The translations under genes were made by a program, and so were the position numbers. 64,000 nucleotides of DNA from Endothia cerciana (Eukaryota; Ascomycota; Sordariomycetes; Diaporthales; Cryphonectriaceae), in assembly GCA_026119935.1 (NCBI GenBank), contig JALRMH010000070.1, forward strand, positions 65,958-129,957. Direction: 5' to 3'. Position 1 is the stretch's first letter. Every line of letters starts with the position of its first letter. Below are positions 33,977 to 44,600 of the stretch, piece by piece. The notes beneath the pieces were generated by a model, which saw nothing but the letters and a program-made list of their open reading frames with translations, made no database searches and was not told the origin of the DNA.

Positions 33977-34706
33977 GCCTTCAGCTTGCCCTGCCATTCG
34001 ACGGGCCCCTTAGGGCCACTCAGCATTCACGAGCACTACGACAACGACGACGACGACGGATGGGTTTATGCCCCTTTTCAAACCCACGAATTTCCGTCTG
34101 GATCGAAGAAAATAACGGCCGGCCACAACGAGTTATACTTGGATTCCCGTGTATTTCTGCTTTACATGCATTAGGAGTTTAGTTTGCATCTTCGCGATGG
34201 TTTCTCTGACAAGGGATTTACGTGGAGGGATGGAGGGGGATGGGCCTCCAGGGGGAGAAAAGCCGGGGGAGTCGTTTGCGTTTTGCGTCTCTTGTCACCG
34301 AGATGCGAAACCCCACTCCAGGGCCGAGCACAAGCACACACACAAACACATTTCTAACAAAAGGGGATGCATGTCTTGCGTTGCGTTCGAGAAAAGCCTT
34401 GCTGCTTGTAATATAGAACAAGAAGAGGTGACGTGGCCCAGCGATGGGTGATTGATCTGCGATGCGGTGCGATGCGATGCGATGCGGTGCGATGCGGTGC
34501 GGTGCGGTGCGGTGCGGTGCGGTGCGGTGCGGTGCGGTGCGGTGCGATTCAGAGGGGAGCTACAATCATACGAAATACTGAGGAGGCTACCCAGAGACAC
34601 ATGTGGTCTTTCGGTGTCTCCGGTATTCATCTATAGCTTAGAATGGCCCGATGGCAGCTCGGCACGCCAGGACTCCTATAGATTTGGAAACGATGATGAC
34701 CCGTTT
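33977..34706. other. Convergent intergenic region with a pentanucleotide minisatellite
   Basis: This is 730 bases between the stops of the CCCH gene and the dihydroorotase gene. No gene is present; the open frames over the repeat are artefacts of its period. The A/T-richer left half is the likely 3' untranslated region of the CCCH gene. Confidence 0.55.
34461..34545. repeat. Minisatellite, 17 units of a 5 bp repeat (GRTGC)
   Basis: Seventeen perfect five-base units: the first eight mix GATGC and GGTGC, and the last nine are all GGTGC. The gradient from mixed to uniform units suggests recent expansion at the right end. It lies between two convergent genes. Confidence 0.95.
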
Positions 34707-36126
34707 TCAAACCCAACTTACGCTCCATGTGCTCTCGCCCTTCCTGAACGGGACGACCTCCAGCCCATCGCCCTTGATGCTGTCCACGACTACTTCGTCC
34801 TTCTTCTCCACGACGATCTTCTCCGTCGTGGAGCCCACGCCGTAGAACTTGCGTCCCCACCCGCCCAGGAAGCCCTCCAGCAGCTCCTGTGTCACCTGGC
34901 CCTCCTCGATGTCGCCCCGCACGATCGCCTCCTCCAGGGCGGTGAGCACGTACGGGACCGCATATGGCTGTGTGAAGACGCCCGCCGCGGTGTTCCCCTT
35001 GCCCTTCTTCGCGCTGATATCGTGGGGCGCGCTGTCCGTACCGAGGAAGAACTTGCCCTTGCTGGTGACGAGGGCCTTCAGGAGGGCCAGGCGGTCGCTG
35101 GGCATCTGAGAGATGCGCGTGAGCGGTCCGCAACAAAGGTTTTGGGGGGGGGGGGGTTGCAAGAAAGAGGCGTTTTGCGTTACCTTTGCCACCGGCTTGC
35201 AGTAGTGGAACTATCGGTGGGGAGGGGGACTGGTCAGTACATCAACGGGCTCGGGCCGTGCATGTGCGATGTGATGATGCCTTCGGCTCAGGGGGCCAGC
35301 GTCACGCAGGGGCTGCAACTTACCACGTCCCCTGCCCAGTCGTCCACAATCAGGAACCTGCGGGGAGGACCGACCGCCGTCAGTACATTCCCTTCACCCT
35401 TCTGCTCATACGAACCATACAATACATCCGTCCAGCTGGAGGTCACTCACAGATGATGCGCGGTAATGGTCCCCACGACCGTCTCCCCACACGTCTCGAC
35501 CGCCCGCACGGCATCCGCCGTCGTGCAGTGCTCCAGCACGATCCTCAGCCTGGGGAACCTGGCGTGGATCTCCCTCAGGGTGGGCAGGAAGCTCGCCTCG
35601 GCGTTCATGATGGTGATGTTCTTGCTGTGGTCGCTCGCGCACTCGCCGTGGACGTTGAGGACCAGGCCCTCCTCCTCCATGGCGGCGAAGATGGGGTAGA
35701 ACTCCTCGTAGCTGGTGACGCCGGACTCGGAGTTGGTGGTGAGCCCCTGCGGGTAGGACTTGATGCCCGCGATGCCGGCCTTCTTAGCCTCGCGGACGAC
35801 CTCGGGGGTGATGGACGGGTGCAGGTAGAGGGTCATGATGTAGGTGACGGACGGGTCAAGGGCGAGCAGGCGGCCCCTGTAGGCGAGGGCCTGAGAGACG
35901 GTCGTCACGGGGGGTACGAGGTTGGGCATCACGTATGCTACGCTACGCAGAGGATGAGAGCGAGCTCCTAATCTGTCTCGGTGGGAGGGGGGGGGGGGCG
36001 GCATGGAACCTACTCGACGCCGCCCTGCCGGATCGTGGGCACGACAGCTGCGGACATGGCGCCATCCCGGAGGTGGACATGGAAGTCTGCTGCTGCTGGC
36101 AGCTCGAACCTGCTTGGGAGGGGCAT
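34707..36126 (-). CDS. URA4: Dihydroorotase (pyrimidine biosynthesis)
   Basis: The enzyme cyclises carbamoyl-aspartate to dihydroorotate, the third step of UMP synthesis, in the cytosol. Five exons, 36126-36014, 35942-35451, 35357-35324, 35210-35184 and 35105-34707, give 354 residues, normal for the stand-alone class. Metal ligands are visible: His16 and His18 in ADFHVHLRDG, Lys99 (GIKSYP, the carbamylated lysine), His136 (NVHGE), His176 (VLEHCTT) and Asp246 (LGTDSAPH). Exon 4 is only 27 bases (FHYCKPVAK), but this is the conserved CKPVAK block, so it must be included. The start at 36126 gives MPLPSRFELPAAADFHVHLR, placing the HxH motif where the family has it. The third intron and the last one contain a homopolymer run and short repeats, but the coding frame is intact. 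Confidence 0.95.
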
Positions 36127-36925
36127 GGCTAGCCCACTACTGGTCTCCCCCTTTCCTCTACATAGATATCATCAGCCTTGGTCTGTAGATACATACGCCC
36201 GCTCAAGTCCTGACCGATTCCGTCTTACAGGTTTGTAGTGTGTAGCTTATAAATATGCGGCAGCAGTTGGCAGGTCTGTATCATCTGAAGGCCCCTTGGA
36301 CGACTGAAATGCAGCAGATGAGACAAGATCTCAAGTCATGCCACACACGAGTGATATCCTCCGTCGAACCTAGACAAAATTCACACGATGGAGTTCGAAA
36401 GTAAGGAGGGTTAGGGTCCACGGCTTTTCTTAGCATGAAAGTAGACACGCCAGTGCTGTGTACTATGTACTGTCGTGGCATGGTAGGACACTACTACATA
36501 GTATGTACATAGAACCTAGTACTGCAGGACCAATTGCGTGCTCGTGTTGCTGGTGGGGGCAGACCCCATGCCTGCTCTGCCTGGTGGGGTGGATTGCAAC
36601 TGACCTAACGGCCCTCCACGGTCTGGGGTACATAGTAAGCTATCCGCGATACCAACGTCACCTCCACAACCACAAACATACCGTATCCTTCTCCCACAGC
36701 CGCGGGTGTGCAGCTCGTCCTCCTCTTCCTGACATGCCCGAGCAATAAGACCGGAACCTCATGCTTGGCCAGACACCAAAGTATGTTGATTGAGAGACTA
36801 CATCCTTCTGCTCTTCTCCGTCCCGCCTCTGTTTGACAGCAGGCACCCTCAACCACTAGCCCCAGCCTCAACCACAATTACAACCACAACCACAAATTCA
36901 ACCTCGCCACGATCAACCCGCCATC
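36127..36925. promoter_or_regulatory. Divergent promoter region of dihydroorotase and CSN3
   Basis: This is 799 bases between divergent starts with no supported gene. It contains TACTATGTA at 36461-36469 and its reverse complement at 36495-36503, a motif that recurs in the right part of the window. The last 100 bases before 36926 are rich in CAACCACAA-type repeats, common in fungal leaders. Confidence 0.5.
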
Positions 36926-38534
36926 ATGGGCGACGCGGCCTCTATCCTCCTGGGGTTCCCCCTTGAGGCACCCTTCCCGAATGATGAGTTCTACGACCAG
37001 GCTATCAACCTTCACATCAAGAAGGTCGAACAGCTGCTCTCTTCCCGGAAGGCCGCTCTACATGGAGACGACACCATCAAACTGCTCAAAGTGTGTAACC
37101 CTCTTGCGAACCTCACTCCACAATCTTGAGATCTAACGCCTATCCGCGGTAGCTTCTCGACCCTGCTGTGCATTCCATCTCCTACCTTGCCATCGTCGAT
37201 TGCCTCAGCGATTATGACGGCTTCTCCGTCGAGCAGAGAGCCGAGGCCCTGATCAACTTCTTCCTGGCCTTCGACCCCAGACAGATACGATACGTGGGCA
37301 GCATGTTCTCAAATTGCATGAGTCTAATAAGCTCGGAGAACTTCCCCATCCCGGTATGCAATAACCTTACCCGAGCTCCACGCCGCATGGCTTCCTGCTG
37401 ACACTCGGCGGTCTTTCGCAGCACGACATCAAGGTCACCTTGCTCGCTCATGCCATCTTGAAGCTCGACCCCGCCGGCTCGATGCTCACCTCCCACCACG
37501 TCACCCTCGTCAATCTCGCCTTCAACACGGACACCGCCGAGCCTGCCTTTAGAGTTCTCGATAAACAGGTTGTCTATTTCCCTGGCATGGCCAAGGACCA
37601 AAATACCACTAAAGCCAACAGACCGCTCTGCGATATGACACTCCCACCAACAGACTATATTATGGAGGAGACCGGATTGACCCTGAAGCTGGACGTCGAG
37701 CGCGTTCTGGAGTACGAATTTCTTTCCGGTCTGCTGTACTGTTCCAGGCATCGGTGGGAGAGCGCACGCGCGGCCTTCGAGCGGGTCATCACCCACCCTA
37801 CACGCGATGGCGGCGTCAGCACGATCATGACGGACGCTTACAATAAGTGGCTGCTCATCGGTCTGCTCGTGAATGGCCATACACCTGACATACCCGCCAA
37901 CACCGGCTCCAATGCGAAGAAATCGTACGAGACCTTGGGCAAACCCTACGCAGCAATCGCGGCTCACTTTGAAGCCATGGATGCCGTAGCACTCAAGGAG
38001 GAAGTCGAGAAGCATGCGCAAGAGTGGCGAAAGGATCGGAACACTGGCCTGGTTCAACAGGTCCTGGCAGCGCACCAGAAGTGGCAGATCATGGATCTGC
38101 GGAATATCTACTCGAAGGTCTCGCTCTCAGATCTTCGCCGGAACACCTGCAGCGCCGAGACAGGCGAGGCCTTGCCAAGCGATGATGAAGTCGAGAGGCT
38201 GGTCCAAGAGATGATGCAGTCCGGCATACTCAAGGGCGTCATCGAGAAGCCTGACGGCGAGGCCCCCTACCTGAGGTACCTGCCCGAGCCTGAGGAGCTC
38301 TCAGAGGCCGAATATCGGCGCGAGATAGCGTCCGCCATGCAGAGGCTGAAGGAGCTAGGGGCCATTTACACGACGACTAATGCCCGTTTGAGTACCAACC
38401 CCTACTGGATCAAGCACGTCATCCGGGAGCAGAAGCGGGAGAAAGAGAACATCGGCCAGGCAGCACCCTCGAGCTTCGATGTTCAGGTCGAAAACGAGGA
38501 TCTGATGTCGGGCGTGACTTCTGGTGGCGTATAG
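36926..38534 (+). CDS. CSN3: COP9 signalosome subunit 3 (PCI-domain protein)
   Basis: This is a scaffold subunit of the COP9 signalosome, which removes NEDD8/Rub1 from cullins and so controls SCF ubiquitin ligases. Three exons, 36926-37090, 37153-37353 and 37422-38534, give 492 residues. The N-terminal half is helical (YLAIVDCLSDYDGFSVEQRA, HHVTLVNLAFNTDTAEPAFR). The C-terminal PCI region includes YETLGKPYAAIAAHFEAM, QKWQIMDLRNIYSKVSLSDL and SDDEVERLVQEMMQSGILKG, the last being the winged-helix part. It resembles fungal CsnC/CSN3 more than eIF3 or proteasome PCI proteins, because of the long helical repeat part and its length. That subunit assignment rests on remembered similarity; the PCI call is firmer. 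Both introns are phase 0 with good splice sites. Confidence 0.8.
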
Positions 38535-39467
38535 AGCACTGCCCCATTGGCGCCTTCTCTCGAAAAGCTGCAGGGGAGGCTCGAGGCGAGATTGAGGCGC
38601 AAAGTTTCAGAGACCAAAGCGGTTGACCACAACTCTGGCTCCGATGCCGAAGCCTAGTTGCCCTCGTCTCTCTGGGAAGATGAGGTCCTTGACAGCCGAT
38701 GACAACGTTCAACTCGAAACACTGACCATGCATCCTGTCTCGGGCAAGGTCTTCTTTTAAGATACTGTGGCTTGCGGCACGGTCAAAGGCCAGGAGATGG
38801 AATGCTGTTGAGTATCCCAGCGTGAGGGAACATCGATTCCGACTGTTTTATTGTGAGGGTATTAATAAGCTTGGCGTTCAGAGGGAAGCAGGAAAGGGGC
38901 ATTTTCGGACCTGTTCCTGCATTTACCGTGGGATGATGGGGCTCGAGCGGCGGCAGCATAGCACACCTACGGACCTCAGTAGGAGGCTACGACTAGAGAT
39001 AGACATCGTCTTCCTAGCTACGGCGGACAAGAAGAAAAGAACCAGAAATCAAAACCCTGACTTGGAGGTCTTGTATACGCCTCGTGGTCCATCGACAGAC
39101 AGGTACTGTGGCTTGCGCCTAATATAGTGATGAGCGTATGTATGGCAGCATTGTCAAAGGCATGCCCTGAGGTTTACACCGCCGGCCACGTCTTGGGTGG
39201 AGACAAGAAAGACATCTAGATAGGCCGCGGTGCTGGATAACAGATCAGACGTGATTTGTTCATTCTCATCTTTTGCTATCTCAACCTTTCAGCTCGTCGA
39301 CATGATATACAGACCGAACAGTTTAGGCCTCCCTTCTTTCTCGTACGGATGGATACTGAAAGCAGACCACCCTCCCTGCGACCCTCGTAAAAGCAAGCCA
39401 TGTATCGTTCACCGCCGCGTCTCTTGCATCAGGTAATTCCACAGATACAAGTAAGTATCCATTGCTC
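38535..39467. other. Convergent intergenic region
   Basis: This is 933 bases between the stops of CSN3 and the RPA large-subunit gene. The first 150 bases still have coding-like composition, but no continuing frame or splice site links them to CSN3. No gene, repeat or RNA was recognised. Confidence 0.5.
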
Positions 39468-41473
39468 TCACACTATATCATACTGCTTGATCATCTCGGC
39501 CAGCTTGTTGGCCTCAGCAACATAGTCGAGCGGCGCTGCGCTCATGACCTGGTACCGGACCCTGCAATGACAGGTTAGCGAAATGTCTCGTCAAGAAGGA
39601 TTTCGGTCTCCGGAGGACTCACCGAGGGGTGTCCTGGAATGTATCCATCTTGGCCCTGCACCTGAAACTCAGCTTCGTGCAGTTGGCCGCCTCGAACTCG
39701 GCCGCGAACCGCGTCTCGTCCTCTTCCTTGAGCGCCATGAGTTCATCCGCAGACTTGCCCATGATGATCCTGCCGACGTCGTCGAAGCAGCTCAGCCACA
39801 GCTGACCGGTGTGGTCGTTCACATTCACCGACATGATGTAGCGGTACTCGGGTCTGTCATAGGTGACGTCGCACTTCTCGCACCGCCAGCCGTCGCCACC
39901 CGAGTTATCCACCTTCTTGTTGCAACCCTGCTTGAGGCATGCAGCATAGGCGAAGTTCTCCTGCTTGATGTACACGATGGTGGCCTTGAGCGTGAAGTAG
40001 ACGGTGTCCTCCATGCCGAGGTTCTGGTCCTTGACCTGGAAGATATTCTTTTCCTCGTTCTTGCGCCCGGCTGCGTTGTCCATGGAGGCCATGTTGTTGT
40101 GCGTGGCGAAGTTGTCATTCCGGCCGGAGGCATCATACCATCCTTTGAGCTTGTGGCACTCCGGGATATCCGGATCGACCGCCATAGTCCCTGAAGACAG
40201 AAGCGACAGGGACCGGCCGCCAAAGTCGGACACGCGCACACCCTTGAATGCGATGACGGACTCGGTCCTTGCGTCAAAGCTAGTGGCGGTCTTTCCCCAG
40301 ATCGTCACCCTCACAGAGTAACCGCTGTCGTCGACGATGGTAAGTTCCCGCTTGTCGTATGGCTTCTGTGTGGTCTTGGACACAATCTGGCTGACCTCCT
40401 GGGTCTCTTTTAACACGCCGATCACGTCGACTGTGGTGTCCTTCTCCACGTCGTTCAGGGCCTGGATGCTACAGAAGTTGAAGCGGACCTGGGGGACATT
40501 GGTCTGATCCTCGGCCGTCTCGATGACGGTGTCGCGCTCCAAGGAGAGCTCGTAATCGTTTGGAAGATTTGAGAACTGCTTCTTGGCGAGCCGGACCGGA
40601 CACGGGTGGGAGATGTAGTAGACCTGGCCCTCCTGCAGGAGGTCGTAGAACTGATCGACCTGGTCGTTGAAGGCAGTGGCCTTGATCTCGCCACTCTCAT
40701 CCAGCAGGTTCACACTGAAGAGCTTGCCCGCGCCGGTGTTCTTGTGCCATGTCTTGATGTCCGACTTGGCGCTCACACGGGCCTTGATCGTCCACTTGTG
40801 TGCGTACGGCGACAGGGCTTCGATGGGGTAGATGACACTGTTCCCATTCTGGGAAGCCCCGCCCCCCCTTTTCGTCTGCATCTCCCTCCTGGGCGCAGGC
40901 GCGGGCTTGGTGTCTTCCTGCTTCGTCCCGTAGAAACCGGTGCCGGCGATGGTGTTGTTGGCAGGCTCCTCAGCTTTGGACTCGAAGGGAACGGGGTCGC
41001 CCAGCTTGTCGGGTGTGCCCAGGGAGTCGATGACATCGAGGTCGAGAATGATCAAGATGCTGGTGCACAAGGATCAGTCCCGTCCCGGTCTTGGTTGGGG
41101 GTGCAGGTTTGACTCACTTCTTGCCCTTGACGGTGGTAGGGTTATAGGACTTGACGCGCACGATGCAGCCCTTGACGAGTTTGCCATCGTGCACGACGTG
41201 GTTGGCCTGGGTTGCCAGCATGCACTGGCAGTAGTTGTTGATGTCGCTGAGGACTATACGGTACCGGTCACCGGCGCCATTCTGCTGTGGCATAGGCTTG
41301 ACCTGCAGGCACTGCAGAATAGCGACCTGGTAATCCCTACCGGCCCTGTCCGGATCGTTGAAGATGGCGCTGTGACACACGAGCGTGAGCCAGAATGGCA
41401 AACGAGAAGGCGGGTATCGGGATCAAACTTACTTCAGAGCGCCTCTGTCGATATGACTCGCAGCGTCAGCCAT
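39468..41473 (-). CDS. RFA1: Replication protein A, large subunit
   Basis: This is the main single-stranded-DNA-binding subunit of the RPA heterotrimer, needed for replication, repair and recombination in the nucleus. Four exons, 41473-41433, 41369-41118, 41059-39623 and 39561-39468, give 607 residues, the usual size. The N-terminal protein-interaction OB fold (MADAASHIDRGALNAIF to about 115) is followed by a flexible linker (about 130-170). DNA-binding folds A and B follow, starting at YPIEALSPYAHKWTIKARVS and including KGVRVSDFGGRSLSLLSSG. Fold C contains a zinc finger with Cys472, Cys477, Cys491 and Cys494 (CLKQGC...CEKC). The last 30-residue exon (RVRYQVMSAAPLDYVAEANK) is the conserved C-terminal helix that contacts the other subunits. 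The start is set by the short first exon, 13 codons, whose product matches the family. It shares a 446 bp promoter region with the gene at 41920. Confidence 0.95.
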
Positions 41474-41919
41474 CTTGTCGACTTGATCTTGATATCTGAT
41501 CAGGAGAGAGATGTGCACGACAAGGAGAGAGAGGGTTGTTTGTTGGGGGGAAGGGGGCGAGGCTGCTGGAAAGGTTATTGACGAGAGCCGAGGTGAGACG
41601 CGTCTCTGAAGATGGGCAAACGCGTCGGCTTAATTGTTCGATCCACTGCAAGCAGGCTCGGTTGGGGGGGGTGGGGGGGCGAACAGGGGCATGGATTACT
41701 ACCATAGCATGTAGACACGCGTGGGCAGGCCATGACTCCAGGGCAGGGAGGGGCAGTGACGTACCCCTCGCGCAGTGGCACGAGGGGGGTTCACTGCGGT
41801 TGTCAACAAGTGTCTCGTTGTTCATTTCCGTGCTCTCCACGCTTCGTCGCCTACATCGCGAACCTGCTCGCTCGCATCCAGACAACTGTTGCCACATCCC
41901 CGGAACCGACTAACCGACC
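41474..41919. promoter_or_regulatory. Divergent promoter region of RFA1 and the dienelactone-hydrolase-like gene
   Basis: This is 446 bases between divergent starts, with G-runs near 41665-41680 and no gene. ACGCGT at 41595-41600 is on the RFA1 side, about 125 bases before its start. It is the core of the MluI cell-cycle box of yeast DNA-synthesis genes. The same hexamer also occurs at 41716-41721 (ACACGCGTG). Use in this fungus is inference. Confidence 0.4.
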
Positions 41920-43130
41920 ATGGCCGACGCCGACGTTGCGACCAGGGCGCCTGAGAGCGATGCTCAGGAGGACGTCCAGCACACCACCGAACCAAGCGCT
42001 GGTGAGGAGGCGCCAGCGCAACCGAAGATGGGAGAACACTGTGTGACTGACAGGCCAACCCGTTCGTCCCCCTCTCCTCGGGCGGACCACAGCATCAGTG
42101 CCCAGTCTGAAAGCTGACTAGAGTCGCGCCCCCAGCAAGCGGCGAGGGCCCAACTGGAGAGCTCAGGAAGCTCAACGACATCGACGTGAGTCACTGTCGC
42201 CGGGTGCCCCCTCAGGATCAACATCCCCGTTGACAGATCCTCTCCCATAGGTCTACGTCTCCAAACCCAGCGAATACCCCCACGTCCCAGCACAGCTGTT
42301 GCTGCTCCTGACTGGCGGCACCGGCCTGAAGTCCACCAACAACCAGATACAGGCGGACAAGTTCGCCAGCGAAGGCTACGTCGTGGTTATGCCTGACCTC
42401 TTCGAGGGCGATGTGGCGCCCAACTCCTCGACGATGGACCCAGAGCAGGCAGCCGGGGCAACCAGCTCCTTCCTCGACACCTTCAAGATCAAGGCGGCCG
42501 AGACCGCCAAGAGCTTCATGATCGATATGTGGCTGGCAAGACATACCGAGGAGAAAGTACTGCCTATCCTCCACAAGGTCATCGATGGGGTCAAGGATGA
42601 GTTCGCAGACGCCGTGTCGAATGGTGGCGGCATCTATGCCGCCGGGTACTGCTTCGGTGCTCGATACATCCTACTATTGGCTGCGGAGCGGAAGCCGGTC
42701 GTCGGCGGTGGGTTCTTGGGAACAGCACCGAAGCCTGCGGATGAGGAGGCAGGTGCTGCGAACAACGGCCCGTTCATCAAGGCGGGCGCCCTGGCCCATG
42801 CGACACTCGTGGCAAGGGAGGACTTCGAGGGGCTTAAGGTCCCAGTGAGCTTGGTCTGCGTGGAGAATGACCCGATGTTTCCCGACGATGTGCGGGTATA
42901 CGGCGAGAACTATCTCACGAAGGCGGGCGTTGAGCATGAGGTCCAGGTCTACCCGGGAGTACCACACGGTGAGCTGCACTTCATCACTGCCCCTGTATAA
43001 CCTCTGAAGGCGAACGTCAACTAACTTCTGTCTAGGTTTCGCGGTTGTTGGTGACTACGAGGACGTTATTATCAAGGAAGCGCAGAGTACCGCGTTTGAG
43101 CAGATGTTGAAGTGGCTGAAAGACCACTGA
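41920..43130 (+). CDS. Dienelactone-hydrolase-like alpha/beta hydrolase
   Basis: Four exons, 41920-42061, 42136-42185, 42251-42968 and 43036-43130, give 334 residues. The family hydrolyses dienelactone-type esters; fungal members have mostly unknown substrates. The catalytic triad is visible: Cys198 in GYCFGARY (Cys nucleophile, as in dienelactone hydrolases), Asp271 in CVENDPMFP, and His303 in YPGVPHGF, split across the last intron. The core begins VYVSKPSEYPHVPAQLLLLL and then TGGTGLKS. About 45 extra N-terminal residues (MADADVATRAPESDAQED...) are Ala/Glu/Pro-rich and probably disordered. The first intron uses an unusual GTTCGT donor, chosen because it alone joins CVTDRPT to SGEGPTGELRKL in frame. 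No signal peptide is seen, so it is likely intracellular. Its neighbour RFA1 is divergent and functionally unrelated. Confidence 0.88.
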
Positions 43131-44049
43131 AGGTTCCCAGGGGTATGTTTGCAGGGGATCAAAGGTCTATGACCTGAGCATTGGTTTCAGCGTCACTGGC
43201 GTTTTGGGAATTCGGCGCTCGCAGGGGTGAGAGAACAAATCCATGACCATAACCAGCTGTTTGTTCTGTCAGGTTTGTATTGTTTTCCAGGCTACCACTA
43301 TACATACGCAAGCCATCGCAAGGCAGTGAGAGCCATTCTGTTTATTGCTCCCAATATATTTGGCGTTCCCAGTGCTCTTCTGTTCTTTTGCCCACTTTAT
43401 CTTTCCTACTGCTTTTCCCTCTTGAGCCTATGTCCTCACAGTTGAAGCAGCTTAGCAAGGACGGATCAATATCATCTTGAGGTATGTACAGATCTTCCCC
43501 GAGCCGGGAATCTTCCACAGACGCTCATCTATAAAGGTTGGACAGTACGCAATCCTGTTGGGCGGCAATGGGCAGGCCTGCTTTTCTCCCCTCTGGCTTT
43601 CGCCCATCTGTCCAGCCTGCAAATGGGCGTTCCTAGGCTCCCAGCGGATTCAGCTACTGTTCACCCCAAGGTCTGCATCGTATATAGCCAAACTCCTCCC
43701 GCGCTTCGCGAGTCGACGTCATTATGCCCAACAGCATAGTGGCTGACCATCTCCTCCGTGCCTTGCCCCCTATACGCGGTCAATATGATGACTTTCCCGA
43801 GATATAGTTCCTCCCCTTGCGAATGCTTGGCTCTTCGACTGGTGGGTGATCCACGGCTGCCAATGTCTCGGCCATGACACCTACAGACCTTAGGATTACA
43901 ACCAAAGGAAGCCACATACCGCTACCACGGACGGCGTTAAGATGACCAAGCGCGTCTCTGTTTTAGCAAGCCTCGAGTGGGGAGCCTACTATCCAGGCGA
44001 CGAACGGTGATAGCCGCCGTGGGGCAGGCGAGCCGCCCCTGAAAAGAGT
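43131..44049. other. Intergenic, no gene recognised
   Basis: This tract, just over 900 bases, follows the hydrolase gene. Its short open frames show no family motif and no paired splice sites. A pyrimidine-rich stretch (about 43370-43430) is the only compositional feature. Confidence 0.45.
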
Positions 44050-44600
44050 GTGAGAGACACTTCATCGGACGACCGAAGCACCTTGGTCCAGGACCTTTGC
44101 AAATATTACCAGCAGCAACTACACCAGATCACAGGCAAGCTGCAAGAGAAGAAAGACCAAGCAGCGGCCAGCAGGCCGAAGAGCAACGAAGCGAGGTCGC
44201 CGAGAAGAAGAATATGCAGCTGCAAGTTGGGCACGAGTGGGCATCAAGCAGCTGCAACAGAAGAAAGCTGCTCTCGCAACCGCGGAAGGGCGAGCCGAAG
44301 ATGCCGGAGAACTCGGAGAAGACTGCAACCAAGGCGCGCAACGGTGTGCTTCAATATACCGAGACTATATTCCAGGAGGTCCGGGTGATGTTCCCCAGTG
44401 CCAGAACCTCCGACGATAGTTCGACAACGTCGAGGTGAAATGCATGGATGCGCAGCGCGAGGCTCACGGTCACAACTCAACTATCAAGAGCGTGCGTCGG
44501 TGCTCGGGTCTCGAAAAGGCCCAGAGAAATCATCTCGATGCTGCCTTACGGGATCGAGGGCGCGATCGGAGAAGGCTCAGAAGCTATGGCGAAACTGACT
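44050..44600 (+). pseudogene. Possible decayed coiled-coil gene
   Basis: Coding-like helical sequence jumps between frames. First comes LVQDLCKYYQQQLHQITGKL then QEKKDQ (to about 44163). In the next frame come QQAEEQRSEVAEKKNMQLQ (about 44165-44230) and, in the third, IKQLQQKKAALATAEGRAED (about 44240-44300). Later, REIISMLPYGIEGAIGEGSE and AMAKLTGNR lead to a stop near 44599. The Glu/Gln/Lys/Ala bias and heptad-like spacing suggest a coiled coil broken by several indels. Low-complexity DNA can mimic this, so the call is weak and no family can be named. Confidence 0.3.

Noticed and set aside
42062..42117. Unspliced reading of the first exon of the dienelactone-hydrolase-like gene to a stop at 42117
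   Set aside because: It would end a short protein before any hydrolase sequence. Splicing at the GTTCGT donor joins the conserved blocks in frame.
43661..43915. Minus-strand frame with GKVIILTAYRGQ resembling a helicase segment
   Set aside because: The match is short, no neighbouring helicase motifs exist in any frame, and it is probably chance.
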